This document shows positions 8,801 through 15,728 of a DNA stretch of 64,000 bases, piece after piece; position 1 is the stretch's first letter; each line of letters starts with the position of its first letter. The stretch spans positions 1 to 64,000 of the forward strand of contig UEGR01000006.1 of assembly GCA_900465685.1 (NCBI GenBank). The letters run 5' to 3'. The position numbers were made by a program, and so were the translations under genes. The notes under the pieces are model-generated. The model was not told where the DNA came from. It saw only the letters and a program-made list of their open reading frames with translations, and made no database searches. The DNA comes from Hyphomicrobiales bacterium. Lineage in GTDB: Bacteria > Pseudomonadota > Alphaproteobacteria > Rhizobiales > Rhizobiaceae.

Positions 8801-9302
8801 CAACCATGCCCCGGATAGCATCCATCTCCACTTTACCACGATCAGAACGGACGAGGTCGAGCGCTGCGCTCAATCCCTGTGTTTTTCGCAGATCGATCGT
8901 TTGGGCCATTTCATCGAGCTTTGCCGCGATGCGCTGCTTCAGAAAGCCTAGCCGGTCCCTCTGGCCGACATTGTCACGCGTCCTTTCAGCAACTTTTTCA
9001 AATTCACTCGCAATCGCGCCGCGCGCATTCAGGTAAGGACCGAGATAACCGTCTTCGCCCGTCAGAAGGTAACCTCGCTGGCCCGTTTCTGCGTCCTGAA
9101 GTTGTAAAAGCAGGTTTTTAAGGGAGACAATCGCGCGATGTGTTTCAACAATTTTCTGATTGGCAACACGTATACTTTGCGTGTTCAGATAGGCGACCAA
9201 ACCACTTCCGGCGAAAAAAAGAACGGCAGCAATCAAACCAATCAGTATGCCTGGCGCAAAACCAAACATGCCCATGAAAGGCCTGCGTTGGGTGGAATTC
9301 AT
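5877..9302 (-). CDS. hybrid sensor histidine kinase: CHASE3, GAF, coiled coil, kinase, three receivers
   Basis: A 1141-residue inner-membrane kinase. Domains in order: transmembrane helix (about 13-36), CHASE3-like periplasmic sensor (about 40-190) with QDAETGQRGYLLTG, second transmembrane helix (about 193-215), and a GAF-like domain (about 230-385). A long Glu/Gln-rich coiled coil follows (about 390-475), then HisKA with FLANMSHELRTPLNS, then HATPase (GTGLGLSISRQLV). Three receiver domains close the protein, each with an acceptor Asp (AIVLDVGLPD, CMVLDLSLPD, VLMDIMMPV). The coiled coil is the likely substrate of the CheR/CheB pair encoded right behind it. The operon continues with cheR, cheB and the receiver-HWE kinase, all overlapping by 4 bases. 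No EcfG-like promoter was found upstream. Confidence 0.9.
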   Translation of the reverse strand: MNSTQRRPFMGMFGFAPGILIGLIAAVLFFAGSGLVAYLNTQSIRVANQKIVETHRAIVSLKNLLLQLQDAETGQRGYLLTGEDGYLGPYLNARGAIASEFEKVAERTRDNVGQRDRLGFLKQRIAAKLDEMAQTIDLRKTQGLSAALDLVRSDRGKVEMDAIRGMVDAMSQTENEVRTSRLAEMDSAQQQALISTVLTAALGILLTVVIGYLLGKAAISRSREEWLQTGKIGLGSAMMGDQRIDELGENILDYLVAYTGAVAGAFFSGVRGHYRRTAVYGIPDIKSVPLEFVGREGLLGQASTQGSLIVLDDVPDGYLSFGSALGQDKPKYLVILPAVVEGSTNAVLEMGFLKPVDEKVLSLLKQASEAIGLSVQAASYRGELQNLLEETQQQSEELQAQGEELRVNNEELEEQSRVLKESQLRLELQAAELEQTNTQLEEQANQLEIQRSDLERANASVQLKAAELERSSQYKSDFLANMSHELRTPLNSSLILAKLLADNPHENLTDEQVKYARTIQSSGNDLLNLINDILDLSKIEAGHVEIQPEEASVVRLTNGLRQMFEPVASEKQLEFIISLDEHLPKTFETDPRRLEQILKNLISNAIKFTEKGKVELSVRPQGSDKIVFSVADSGIGIAEDQLNSIFEAFHQADSTISRRFGGTGLGLSISRQLVRLLAGTIAVESKPGQGSRFSVTLPLRQMSARDVSPTTSSFLPTRSPGEMPGAVSEAALARQLSDDREEIGGDKRVLLVIEDDETFAAIVRDLSREMGFHCVVARTAEEAVKTAREFSPNAIVLDVGLPDQSGLSVLDGLKNDVRTRHIPVHVISAGDHTRTAISLGAVGYLRKPVSREQIVDVLARLEKKLSRRANRVLIVEDDKNQREAVASLLGSGDVETFTAASAAECLNLLREQTFDCMVLDLSLPDTSGFALLETLSQENIYSFPPVIVYTGRELSAENEQKLRRYSKSIIIKGAKSPERLLDEVSLFLHQVISELPPEQQKMIQKARHRDALLEGRRILVVEDDIRNIYALTNILEPRGAEVIIARNGREALDALSKSQASESTAIDIVLMDIMMPVMDGLAATRKIRENPAWKKLPIITLTAKAMPDDQQRCIEAGANDYMAKPLDVDKLLSLVRVWMPK

Positions 9303-9660
9303 AACTGGCTCACTGCAAGAGAAAAAGAAGGAGTGGAAGGCGCACGGCCCCTATCGAGCCAATTAACTATGCATCGCACGAAATCACTTCTTTATCAGCA
9401 GCAAACATGATTCTTGTCCCTAGGCACTACGCCAAAAAATAGCTTATATCGGGTACCGCGTCCGTGCACTAGTGGACTTAATGGGCCTTGGGTTCGACTT
9501 ATTTGCGGCGTTTTGACCGCTGTTCGCAGCTTGAACCCGTGTTCAGATAAATGTCCCGACTATTCCCCCGGCCAACGCCCGTATGCAAACGAGCTCATCT
9601 GGAATGCAGCCAAGTATCTAAGGTTGCCCGACCAACAGGTGAAATGCCGCAGCGAGCAGA
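9303..9660. other. intergenic stretch, no gene recognised
   Basis: Region upstream of the kinase operon. It must carry that operon's minus-strand promoter, but I see no clear boxes. Short plus-strand open frames lack ribosome sites and known motifs. Confidence 0.35.
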
Positions 9661-9753
9661 TCAGTCACCGTCCATTTCATTCCAAATGGTAAATCCGATA
9701 AGGCCAGTCATTGTGAAAACCATCGTGCCGTAGAACCAATAAAACCAAACCAT
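9661..9753 (-). CDS. 30-residue membrane peptide
   Basis: A short gene starting at the ATG at 9753 with GGAGGT seven bases ahead, a strong ribosome site. The product MVWFYWFYGTMVFTMTGLIG followed by FTIWNEMDGD is one aromatic-rich transmembrane helix with an acidic tail. An AGAAC-N16-CGTT pair lies 20 bases upstream. Good ribosome site, promoter-like pair and sensible composition together argue that it is real despite its size. Function unknown. Confidence 0.55.
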   Translation of the reverse strand: MVWFYWFYGTMVFTMTGLIGFTIWNEMDGD

Positions 9754-9772
9754 TGTGCACCTCCAGCGATAT

Positions 9773-9797
9773 AACGCTTTGCGTGAAAAAAGGTTCT
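9773..9797 (-). promoter_or_regulatory. candidate EcfG-type promoter
   Basis: Minus strand AGAAC (9793-9797), 16 bases, CGTT (9773-9776). One mismatch from GGAAC in the first box, second box perfect. It serves the 30-residue membrane peptide. Confidence 0.4.
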
Positions 9798-9927
9798 TCA
9801 GCAATGTTCGAAGTTCGACTTCGCGGAGAAGTTAAGCTAAACATGCCGTCAAGCATGAAAAGCCATCTGGCATGAGCGGTTGCACTGATCAAGAGTGGAG
9901 TTCTCCCCATTTCACCGGACAAGTCGG

Positions 9928-10225
9928 CTAGTTTGATTTAACCCTGATGAACTGCCGAGGGGAAGCTATCTCGAGCGCAAAATGAGAATGTATTTGGTTG
10001 TAATCTTCGATCCATCCGTGGATGAGCGCGGAGCGCAGTTTCGGCGTCCGGTAGAGCTGATATGTGGATATAATCCCGCTTCGGGGTTTTAACGAAGGCT
10101 TCTGACATGCCGTTCGAGTGCGGGCTAGCCACTGGCGTAAGCAGGGCGTCAAATTGATCGCCTGAGCGAACAGCCTCGTGTTCCTTGCTGTGTAGGCCGA
10201 ACCATTGTCGGAGAGACAACGTGGT
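9928..10225 (-). mobile_element. frameshifted IS3-family transposase fragment
   Basis: On the minus strand from about 10225 downward, shifting between two frames, one reads LSDNGSAYTAR, then TPVASPHSNGMSEAFVKT, then RDYIHISALPDAETALR, then GWIEDYNQIHSHFALEIAS. This is the C-terminal third of an IS3-family OrfB integrase, including the DNGS aspartate and the SNGMSEAFVK glutamate. The frame changes at least twice, so it is inactive, and no inverted repeats were found. Between here and the catalase gene (10226-10462) I see no gene. Confidence 0.75.
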
Positions 10226-10462
10226 CGAAAATCGCCTTAAATCGATTTAGATGCAGGACGGTCTATTGACCGAGGAAATGGCTCGGACCATCTAGGATCG
10301 ATCTTTCTCGACCAAATTCAAGAAAAATAGAATGATGTTGTAAGGGATCGAGCGACTTCCAGCCGCCCGATCCGATTTTAAGATTCAAAGTTGTCCGGCT
10401 CAGATCGGACCGTTTTGTATTTAGTTTCGAAACATCTCTTCACATCAGCGGCGACCGTAAAA

Positions 10463-12577
10463 TCAAAGTTTGACCACATCTTCCCTCGCCCATAGCCGGA
10501 GCTTGCGGCAAGATGCAACAAACTCCTTGGCTGCCTGTGCATTGTCGAGCGGAATAAGCCCTTCGTCCATTTCGGGTTCGATACCGGCCTTGGCAAGCAA
10601 CGGCATTGCGCCTGCGGTAAAGCCAATGAACTTGCAGTGCGCGAACGCATCGGCAACAAAGTCCCGCGCTGTGGACTCGCCGATGAGCTGGTTGGCCGAT
10701 TCTTCACACAGCACAAGGGCTACAGCATCGAACAATACGGATGGACCGCCGTCAATCATATGGTCGGCCTCCATCCATTCGCCGCCGGAAGCTTCGAACC
10801 CTCCGACCGTTGGTGCGACCAACTCCACCATGGCACCTTCCTCATCGGCGGCGTGCCGGATACCCTTGAGTACCTGCGCATCCGTGCCATTGGCAACGAG
10901 CACTCCGATCTTTCTGCCCTTGAAGCTGCCGGGTCCGTTCTCAATAATGCTAAGTGCAGGAGACGGAGCAAGATCGTCACGCACGGGCACCATCGCATCC
11001 GCGGCCTTAGGCATCTTGCGGATGCCGAGCTTACCGGCGACCGTTTCCGCGAGGTTGGCATCGATGTTCAGCAAATGTGACACAATACGCTCGCGGATCA
11101 CAGGTGTTTCCACCTTCGACAGCTCGAAGGTCAGTGCCATCGCAATATGCTTCTGTTCCGTCGCGGTCTGGCTCGAATAAAACTGACGCGCCTGGCTGTA
11201 ATGGTCGGCGAAGCTCTCCGGTCGGAGGCGAACTTTCTGTCCGTCTTCCTGCGCGGCAAACGACCGGAACCCACGATTTGGGTCAGGCCTCGAGCCTTCG
11301 CCCCATGAATTAGGCTGGTAGTTTGCGCGTCCGACAGGATTGCGCATCGCCATATGGCCGTCCTGCTGGAAATGATGGAACGGGCATTTAGGCGCGTTTA
11401 TCGGAATATGGGTAAAGTTAGGACTACCAAGTCTCTTCAACTGCGTGTCGAGGTAAGAAAAATTGCGTCCCTGCAGCAATGGGTCGTTGGAGAAATCGAT
11501 GCCGGGAGGGACGTTCTGCGTCATGAACGCAACCTGTTCCGTTTCGGCAAAAAAGTTGTCTGGCATACGATCAAGTACCAGCCGCCCGACTGGGATAGGC
11601 TTAATAATTTCTTCGGGAATGAGCTTTGTCGGATCGAGCACATCGAAATCGAAGCTGTCGGCGAAGTCCTGATCGAAGAGCTGGACGCACAGTTCCCATT
11701 CAGGGAAGTCGCCAGCTTGTATCGCAGTCCACAGATCGCGCCTGTGAAAGTCCGGATCCGCACCGTTGATTTTCACCGCCTCGTTCCAGACAACGGATTG
11801 GAGACCAAGTTTTGGCTTCCAGATGAATTTGACGAAAGTCGACTTGTCCTTGGCATTCACGAAGCGGAAGGTATGAACCCCAAACCCCTCCATGAAGCGG
11901 AAGGAGCGCGGAATTGCACGATCCGACATGACCCACATGATCATGTGCATGGATTCCGGCGTCAGACCGATGAAGTCCCAGAAATTGTCATGGGCTGACT
12001 GTGCCTGCGGAAAAGCCCGGTCAGGCTCTTCCTTGACGGCATGAACCATATCGGGAAATCGAATGGCATCCTGGATGAAAAAGACGGGAATATTATTGCC
12101 GACGATATCCCAGTTGCCTTCCTTGGTGTAAACCTTGACTGCGAAGCCGCGCACATCGCGGGCAAGGTCAAACGATCCTTTCGATCCCGCAACGGTGGAA
12201 AACCGGACGAAAACTGGCGTTTTCTCCCCGACCCGTTGAAAAATGTCGGCCCGCGTATATTCCGCAAGAGATTTCGTCGTTTCGAAATAGCCATGCGCAC
12301 CATAGCCTCGGGCATGGACAACGCGTTCAGGAATACGCTCGTGGTCGAAGTGAAAGATCTTTTCCCGAAAATGGAAATCCTCAATCAGCGTAGGACCTCG
12401 ATCGCCGACCTTGAGCGTATTGAGGTCATCCGATACTGGCCCGCCTTGGGCGGTAGTCATGATTTGCGTCTTGTCGTCGGCGAGTTGGTGAAGGTCTCCG
12501 CCTTGACCTGCGTCGAGCTTCTGATCATGAAGCTTGAGCGACTTCCGTCCATTTGTGGCCTTGTTGCTGGCTGACAT
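10463..12577 (-). CDS. katE: large-subunit catalase (HPII type) with C-terminal DJ-1/PfpI-like domain
   Basis: A 704-residue catalase that breaks down hydrogen peroxide. Visible haem-pocket parts: distal His in [15 protein letters not shown] (about residue 88), Asn in [15 protein letters not shown], and the proximal Tyr in [14 protein letters not shown]. The C-terminal 150 residues ([19 protein letters not shown] onward) form the flavodoxin-like DJ-1/PfpI-type domain of clade 2 catalases. I chose the ATG at 12577 with GGAG ahead of it; the open frame also extends to a TTG at 12604. The ferritin-fold gene lies just upstream on the same strand, with a terminator hairpin between, so catalase mRNA may come from partial read-through of the stress promoter at 13257-13281. 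Confidence 0.92.
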   Translation of the reverse strand: MSASNKATNGRKSLKLHDQKLDAGQGGDLHQLADDKTQIMTTAQGGPVSDDLNTLKVGDRGPTLIEDFHFREKIFHFDHERIPERVVHARGYGAHGYFETTKSLAEYTRADIFQRVGEKTPVFVRFSTVAGSKGSFDLARDVRGFAVKVYTKEGNWDIVGNNIPVFFIQDAIRFPDMVHAVKEEPDRAFPQAQSAHDNFWDFIGLTPESMHMIMWVMSDRAIPRSFRFMEGFGVHTFRFVNAKDKSTFVKFIWKPKLGLQSVVWNEAVKINGADPDFHRRDLWTAIQAGDFPEWELCVQLFDQDFADSFDFDVLDPTKLIPEEIIKPIPVGRLVLDRMPDNFFAETEQVAFMTQNVPPGIDFSNDPLLQGRNFSYLDTQLKRLGSPNFTHIPINAPKCPFHHFQQDGHMAMRNPVGRANYQPNSWGEGSRPDPNRGFRSFAAQEDGQKVRLRPESFADHYSQARQFYSSQTATEQKHIAMALTFELSKVETPVIRERIVSHLLNIDANLAETVAGKLGIRKMPKAADAMVPVRDDLAPSPALSIIENGPGSFKGRKIGVLVANGTDAQVLKGIRHAADEEGAMVELVAPTVGGFEASGGEWMEADHMIDGGPSVLFDAVALVLCEESANQLIGESTARDFVADAFAHCKFIGFTAGAMPLLAKAGIEPEMDEGLIPLDNAQAAKEFVASCRKLRLWAREDVVKL

Positions 12578-12616
12578 GGCTGGCTCCAATTCTTTCGCGA
12601 TCAATGTTCAAATGAA

Positions 12617-12638
12617 AAGGGTGCTAATCGGCACCCTT
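12617..12638 (-). terminator. rho-independent terminator after the ferritin-fold gene
   Basis: Minus strand AAGGGTGC / GCACCCTT stem (12631-12638 and 12617-12624) with a 6-base loop, followed by TTTCATTT. It lies between the ferritin-fold stop and the catalase start and could attenuate transcription into katE. Confidence 0.65.
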
Positions 12639-12647
12639 AGCTCATGA

Positions 12648-13145
12648 TCACGCTGCTTTGGCGCATTGGTTAGCTGACGCATCCGCAAGTTTCGTCAGAT
12701 CACTGTCCGTCTTGGATTCCTCCTGTAGCGTCTGATCGAGTAGTTTTGCAGCATCGGTCATGCCAAGTTCCGTCGCCCACCGCTTCAATGTCCCATAACG
12801 TGTGATTTCGTAATGTTCGACCGCTTGTGCAGACGAGATCAGCCCGGCGTCAAGCGCCGCGGTATCCTTGAATTCCTCCATGATCTCTTCGCCTTCGGCG
12901 ATAATTCCCTCGATCGCATCGCAAGTCTTGCCTCTTGCTGTCTTGCCCATGATTTCAAACACTTGGACGAGCCGTTCAACGTGGCCTTCAGTCTGTTCAC
13001 GGTGCTTTTCGAAAGCCGCTTTCAAATCTTCTGACTGTGCCGCACGCTTCATTTTTGGCAGGGCTTTGAGAATTTTACGTTCAGCGTAGTAAATGTCCTT
13101 GAGAGTATCGTGGAACAAGTCTTCGAGATTTTTTTCCTTGGCCAT
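12648..13145 (-). CDS. YciE/YciF-like ferritin-fold protein (DUF892)
   Basis: A 165-residue all-helical protein: KNLEDLFHDTLKDIYYAERK at the N-terminus, HREQTEGHVERL, AQAVEHYEITRYGTL and LLDQTLQEESKTD. The spaced Glu/His residues on four helices (AERK, REQTEGH, VEHYE, QEESKTD) match the di-metal site of DUF892 proteins such as YciE/YciF, which are induced by stress. Usual length for the family. AGGAG precedes the ATG. A perfect GGAAC-N16-CGTT pair lies 112 bases upstream. Co-location with catalase suggests peroxide or metal protection. Confidence 0.85.
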   Translation of the reverse strand: MAKEKNLEDLFHDTLKDIYYAERKILKALPKMKRAAQSEDLKAAFEKHREQTEGHVERLVQVFEIMGKTARGKTCDAIEGIIAEGEEIMEEFKDTAALDAGLISSAQAVEHYEITRYGTLKRWATELGMTDAAKLLDQTLQEESKTDSDLTKLADASANQCAKAA

Positions 13146-13256
13146 AGTTCATCTCCTCTTATGAATTTTTTACGTCAAATCGCCGGTAAAATTCCGGTAG
13201 TAAGTTGGTTTTGGCTGATAAGACAGGCAGGAAACTGGGTCTCTGCCTCTTCGAAT

Positions 13257-13281
13257 AACGCAGTTTCGGAATTTAGGTTCC
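13257..13281 (-). promoter_or_regulatory. consensus EcfG-type promoter
   Basis: Minus strand GGAAC (13277-13281), 16 bases, CGTT (13257-13260): a perfect match to the EcfG consensus, upstream of the ferritin-fold and catalase genes. Confidence 0.65.
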
Positions 13282-13320
13282 TCGGCCGGATAGCCACGGT
13301 TTCTAATCCGACAGAATCGT

Positions 13321-13613
13321 TTGATGAGATATCTGCGATTGACATTTGGGAGTCCCAACGCGCCTATGTATCCCGACCTTTACGTCGACGCCCGAGACCT
13401 CCGCGGCGGTAGCAAGAGCTATTACCAGTTGCTAGATGGTGCGAAAGAACTCAACGACCTGATCGAGCATAAAGGCATCTCCTTCGCGCTCGGAATATTT
13501 AAGGCTTGTTATCGGTTCGGCGAAAAGTCACGGCCAGTCGAATCTATGATTTGAACAAGATCATATACTTCGCACAGATACTTAGGGCTTTGGAGAAAAG
13601 GCGGGCGGCCTAA
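13321..13613 (+). pseudogene. small conserved-looking gene broken by one frameshift
   Basis: The plus strand codes for about 70 residues (including YPDLYVDARDLRGGSKSYYQ and KGISFALGIFKACYRFGEK). It then runs into a stop at 13552, while the neighbouring frame continues smoothly as VTASRIYDLNKIIYFAQ and ILRALEKRRAA to a TAA at 13611-13613. The switch point is the GAAAAG run near 13522: one missing A would explain it. Codon use is even on both sides of the break. The joined product would be about 95-97 residues. It is either a recent mutation, a sequence error, or a -1 slip site. Protein family not recognised; start uncertain (ATG at 13321, 13324 or 13366). Confidence 0.5.
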
Positions 13614-13618
13614 AAAAG

Positions 13619-13646
13619 AACCCCGCAGCGAAAACCGCGCGGGGTT
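13619..13646 (-). terminator. rho-independent terminator
   Basis: AACCCCGC (13619-13626) pairs with GCGGGGTT (13639-13646). On the minus strand the stem is followed by CTTTTTTA, a good T-run, so it ends the minus-strand gene 13712-13915. On the plus strand it may also end the frameshifted gene at 13613. Confidence 0.7.
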
Positions 13647-13711
13647 AAGGCTACTGAGCCCTCTCTCCCAAGGGCAGTGAAAATTTATCCAAATGGGCAA
13701 AAAAGTAAATA

Positions 13712-13915
13712 CTAGTCATTCGACCGATCCGGATAGGCTTCTTTTGGAAGTCTGATATTAGGATGGCCGGGCGAGTTTGTCTGCTCATGGGTAGGCTTTT
13801 CTTGATGATCGCTGGGTTCGACAGGAGAGGGATCAACGGCTTCTTTCTCCCGCACCAGCTCTGGATCTGACCAAGGATTTACAATTCGGGGTGTTTTCTT
13901 TGCTCTGTCTCTCAT
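13712..13915 (-). CDS. small hydrophilic proline-rich protein
   Basis: A 67-residue, highly charged and Pro-rich protein (MRDRAKKTPRIVNPWSDPEL at the start, HEQTNSPGHPNIRLPKEAYP near the end) with no membrane segment; probably disordered. The ATG at 13915 was chosen because AGGAGATATCG lies directly before it; the open frame extends further upstream without a better start. A GGAAC-N16-AGTT pair lies 117 bases ahead and a strong terminator follows. Function unknown; such proteins are common in stress regulons. Confidence 0.65.
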   Translation of the reverse strand: MRDRAKKTPRIVNPWSDPELVREKEAVDPSPVEPSDHQEKPTHEQTNSPGHPNIRLPKEAYPDRSND

Positions 13916-14031
13916 CGATATCTCCTGCTCGCACAGAGACGAACCCCGAATGGCCGTTGCGAACCATCCGGGGCGCGTGAGTTCGGTGTGCCCAAACTCA
14001 GCGGTCGCTCTCTTTGGGGGAGCGATGGTAA

Positions 14032-14056
14032 AACTATTTCTGATCAATTTTGTTCC
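14032..14056 (-). promoter_or_regulatory. candidate EcfG-type promoter
   Basis: Minus strand GGAAC (14052-14056), 16 bases, AGTT (14032-14035), upstream of the small Pro-rich gene. Same boxes and spacing as at 2042-2066. Confidence 0.42.
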
Positions 14057-14125
14057 TTAGAAAGGTAAGTCCCTGATTCTTGTGGGAGCTGCGCCCCAAG
14101 GCACCGCGCGCATATCGAAAAAAAA

Positions 14126-14146
14126 GCCCCGCTTAATAGGCGGGGC
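14126..14146 (-). terminator. strong rho-independent terminator
   Basis: GCCCCGC (14126-14132) pairs with GCGGGGC (14140-14146) across a 7-base loop; on the minus strand eight T follow. It sits 22 bases past the stop at 14169, which is evidence that the minus-strand frame above it is, or was, transcribed. Confidence 0.8.
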
Positions 14147-14168
14147 AATTGGTGTCATTGCGATGGTA

Positions 14169-14414
14169 TTAACCCGCGACTGGGTTATTTGTTCCTTCAG
14201 CTATGTCGGAATTGGTCCACATTTCGCGTAGGTCGAGCCGAATAGTATATCTCTGATGCGCCAATCTGGCAGCAAGTTCACTTAGTCGCGACATGTCACG
14301 AAGTCCGTGTCCGTAGAGCATTAGGATACAGGATGCGAGTTCACTACCCGAATAGTTGCGGTCACTTTCTTCCAATAAGACAGCAGCGGTACATGTCACA
14401 GGTCTATTCGACAA
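14169..14414 (-). CDS. hypothetical protein whose 5' end overlaps the divergent gene
   Basis: An open frame of up to 81 residues (including ELASCILMLYGHGLRDMSRL and LAARLAHQRYTIRLDLREMW) with a first-class terminator 22 bases after its stop. No good start is visible: the frame opens at a TTG (14414) inside the start of the DUF1269-like gene on the other strand, and alternatives are a GTG at 14399 or internal ATGs. It may be the tail of a gene whose front was lost when the neighbouring gene was joined here. No family recognised. Confidence 0.4.
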   Translation of the reverse strand: MSNRPVTCTAAVLLEESDRNYSGSELASCILMLYGHGLRDMSRLSELAARLAHQRYTIRLDLREMWTNSDIAEGTNNPVAG

Positions 14415-14991
14415 TCACGATGAAGCGCTTGACGCGGTCCGTGCGCTGGAAGAAGCAGGCATTTCGGCCGACAATATCAGTCTGATATCCAACAATACCA
14501 ACGGACAATATGCCGGTGATGCGGTGCGGGAAGACCAATCCACAATCACGGGCGTAGAAACCGGGGCTGGCGTCGGCGCCGTCGCAGGCGGTGGTGCTGG
14601 ATTGCTGACAGGACTTGGCTTGCTCGCAATACCCGGCGTCGGGCCCGTTGTTGCTGGTGGCTGGCTCACGGCCACACTGGTCGGGGTGCTTGGTGGCGCA
14701 GCTGCCGGAGGTGTCGCAGGCGGAATTGTCGACGCGCTTATGGAGAGCGGCATTCCTGAGGAAGAAGCGCAAGCCTATTCAGAAGCAATTCGCCGAGGCA
14801 GCACACTGATCGTCGTTCGCTGTGACGAGAACGAACGCCAAAAGGCCGAAGCAATTTTCGATGAATGGGCGCGCGTGGACATAAGGAAGAGACGCAACGC
14901 CTATATCGATGAAGGCTGGGAAGGGTTCAACGCTTCTGGAACTCCCTATACATCCGACCAGATTGAACAGGAACGCCGTCGATGGCTATAG
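14356..14991 (+). CDS. second DUF1269-like glycine-zipper stress protein
   Basis: A protein of up to 211 residues, paralogous over its length to the product of 2466-3050. It has the N-terminal VTGLFDNHDEALDAVRALEE domain, a Gly/Ala-rich zipper (GVGAVAGGGAGLLTGLG, then GGAAAGGVAGGIVD) and a C-terminal soluble part ending YTSDQIEQERRRWL. The first copy starts with ATG right at the VTGLFD block; here the frame can only start at a TTG (14356) without a clear ribosome site, giving about ten extra residues. The region before VTGLFD may therefore have been altered. It is followed 21 bases later by a small membrane protein gene. Confidence 0.7.
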   Translation: MRSLSSNKTAAVHVTGLFDNHDEALDAVRALEEAGISADNISLISNNTNGQYAGDAVREDQSTITGVETGAGVGAVAGGGAGLLTGLGLLAIPGVGPVVAGGWLTATLVGVLGGAAAGGVAGGIVDALMESGIPEEEAQAYSEAIRRGSTLIVVRCDENERQKAEAIFDEWARVDIRKRRNAYIDEGWEGFNASGTPYTSDQIEQERRRWL

Positions 14992-15012
14992 GCCGGGAAC
15001 GGAGCAGCCACT

Positions 15013-15228
15013 ATGAAGGAGCTTTCTCCCAAGGATGCCCGTCAGGGTCGAAAAGGTCGTCATGTTTTCGTGATCCTTATCGTCAGCCTCATTCTGGCAC
15101 TCATTGTCTGGGCTGCCGTTGGCTTTTACGGCTCCCAAATACCGGGCCGGTGTTTCATGGTAGATGACAGCAAGCCACCTGCGTCCACGGAATCGCAACC
15201 GCCTGCCTCCGCGACCGGTACGCGATGA
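15013..15228 (+). CDS. small single-span membrane protein
   Basis: 71 residues: a basic N-terminus (MKELSPKDARQGRKGRH), one transmembrane helix (VFVILIVSLILALIVWAAVG, about residues 18-38) and a Pro/Ser-rich tail with one Cys. GGAG lies about ten bases before the ATG. It lies 21 bases after the glycine-zipper gene and is probably in the same operon. Function unknown. From 15229 to 15387 no gene is seen. Confidence 0.6.
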   Translation: MKELSPKDARQGRKGRHVFVILIVSLILALIVWAAVGFYGSQIPGRCFMVDDSKPPASTESQPPASATGTR

Positions 15229-15387
15229 CACGCCGTGCGCATAAACAAGCGGAAGTCGCGTTGGGACCTGTCCGTCACGAAGCGCTCTATTGCAGTGTGC
15301 TTTTCCTGAACGATCGACGATGGCCGACGAATTCGCCAGTGAACCATAGCGCGAGTCCAAACGTGAAGTTTGTTACAGCGATAGCGC

Positions 15388-15412
15388 GGAACATCGATGG
15401 CCTGACGGGGTT
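15388..15412 (+). promoter_or_regulatory. candidate EcfG-type promoter
   Basis: GGAAC (15388-15392), 16 bases, GGTT (15409-15412), 63 bases before the ATG at 15475. Confidence 0.5.
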
Positions 15413-15474
15413 AGGCTTATGTCACGCGCGACAAAACGCACTTTGAAACACCTAAACCACCGGAAGGAAAGAAA

Positions 15475-15663
15475 ATGGCCCAGAGTCATTCACAAAGCCA
15501 TACCCAGGGTGGCACCCACGAACAGCATGTAAAAGCTGGTCAGCAAAGCCATAACAATGATGGCAAGCAGGCAAGCAGTGGCAACAATCAGCAGTCCTCA
15601 TCACGTGGCGGCTCGCATGAGCAACATGTTAAGGCGGGACAGAAAAGCCACAAGAATTCATGA
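15475..15663 (+). CDS. KGG-like stress peptide with two internal repeats
   Basis: A 62-residue, very hydrophilic, probably unfolded protein rich in His, Gln, Ser and Gly. It contains the unit GGTHEQHVKAGQQSH and again GGSHEQHVKAGQKSH, separated by a Ser/Asn/Gln linker. It resembles the small repeat-containing stress-induced (KGG-type) bacterial proteins. GGAA precedes the start, a GGAAC/GGTT promoter pair lies upstream, and a GC-rich hairpin follows the stop. No cysteines or membrane segment; the high His content could bind metal, but that is speculation. Confidence 0.7.
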   Translation: MAQSHSQSHTQGGTHEQHVKAGQQSHNNDGKQASSGNNQQSSSRGGSHEQHVKAGQKSHKNS

Positions 15664-15669
15664 CCAAAG

Positions 15670-15690
15670 GGGGCGGCCTTGTGCCGCCCC
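15670..15690 (+). terminator. hairpin after the repeat peptide
   Basis: GGGGCGGC (15670-15677) pairs with GCCGCCCC (15683-15690), 6 bases after the stop at 15663. The T-run is poor (ATTCTC), so termination may be partial and leave some transcript for the sigma-factor gene behind. Confidence 0.6.
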
Positions 15691-15728
15691 ATTCTCAAAC
15701 CGAACCGTGGTTCGGAAAGGTCAGACTG

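Noticed and set aside
10345..10374. GGATCG / CGATCC hairpin after the catalase gene
   Set aside because: Only 6 pairs with a 17-base loop and no T-run, about 90 bases past the stop; not called as a terminator.
10470..12574. Several plus-strand open frames inside the catalase gene
   Set aside because: Shadows of katE; none has family motifs.
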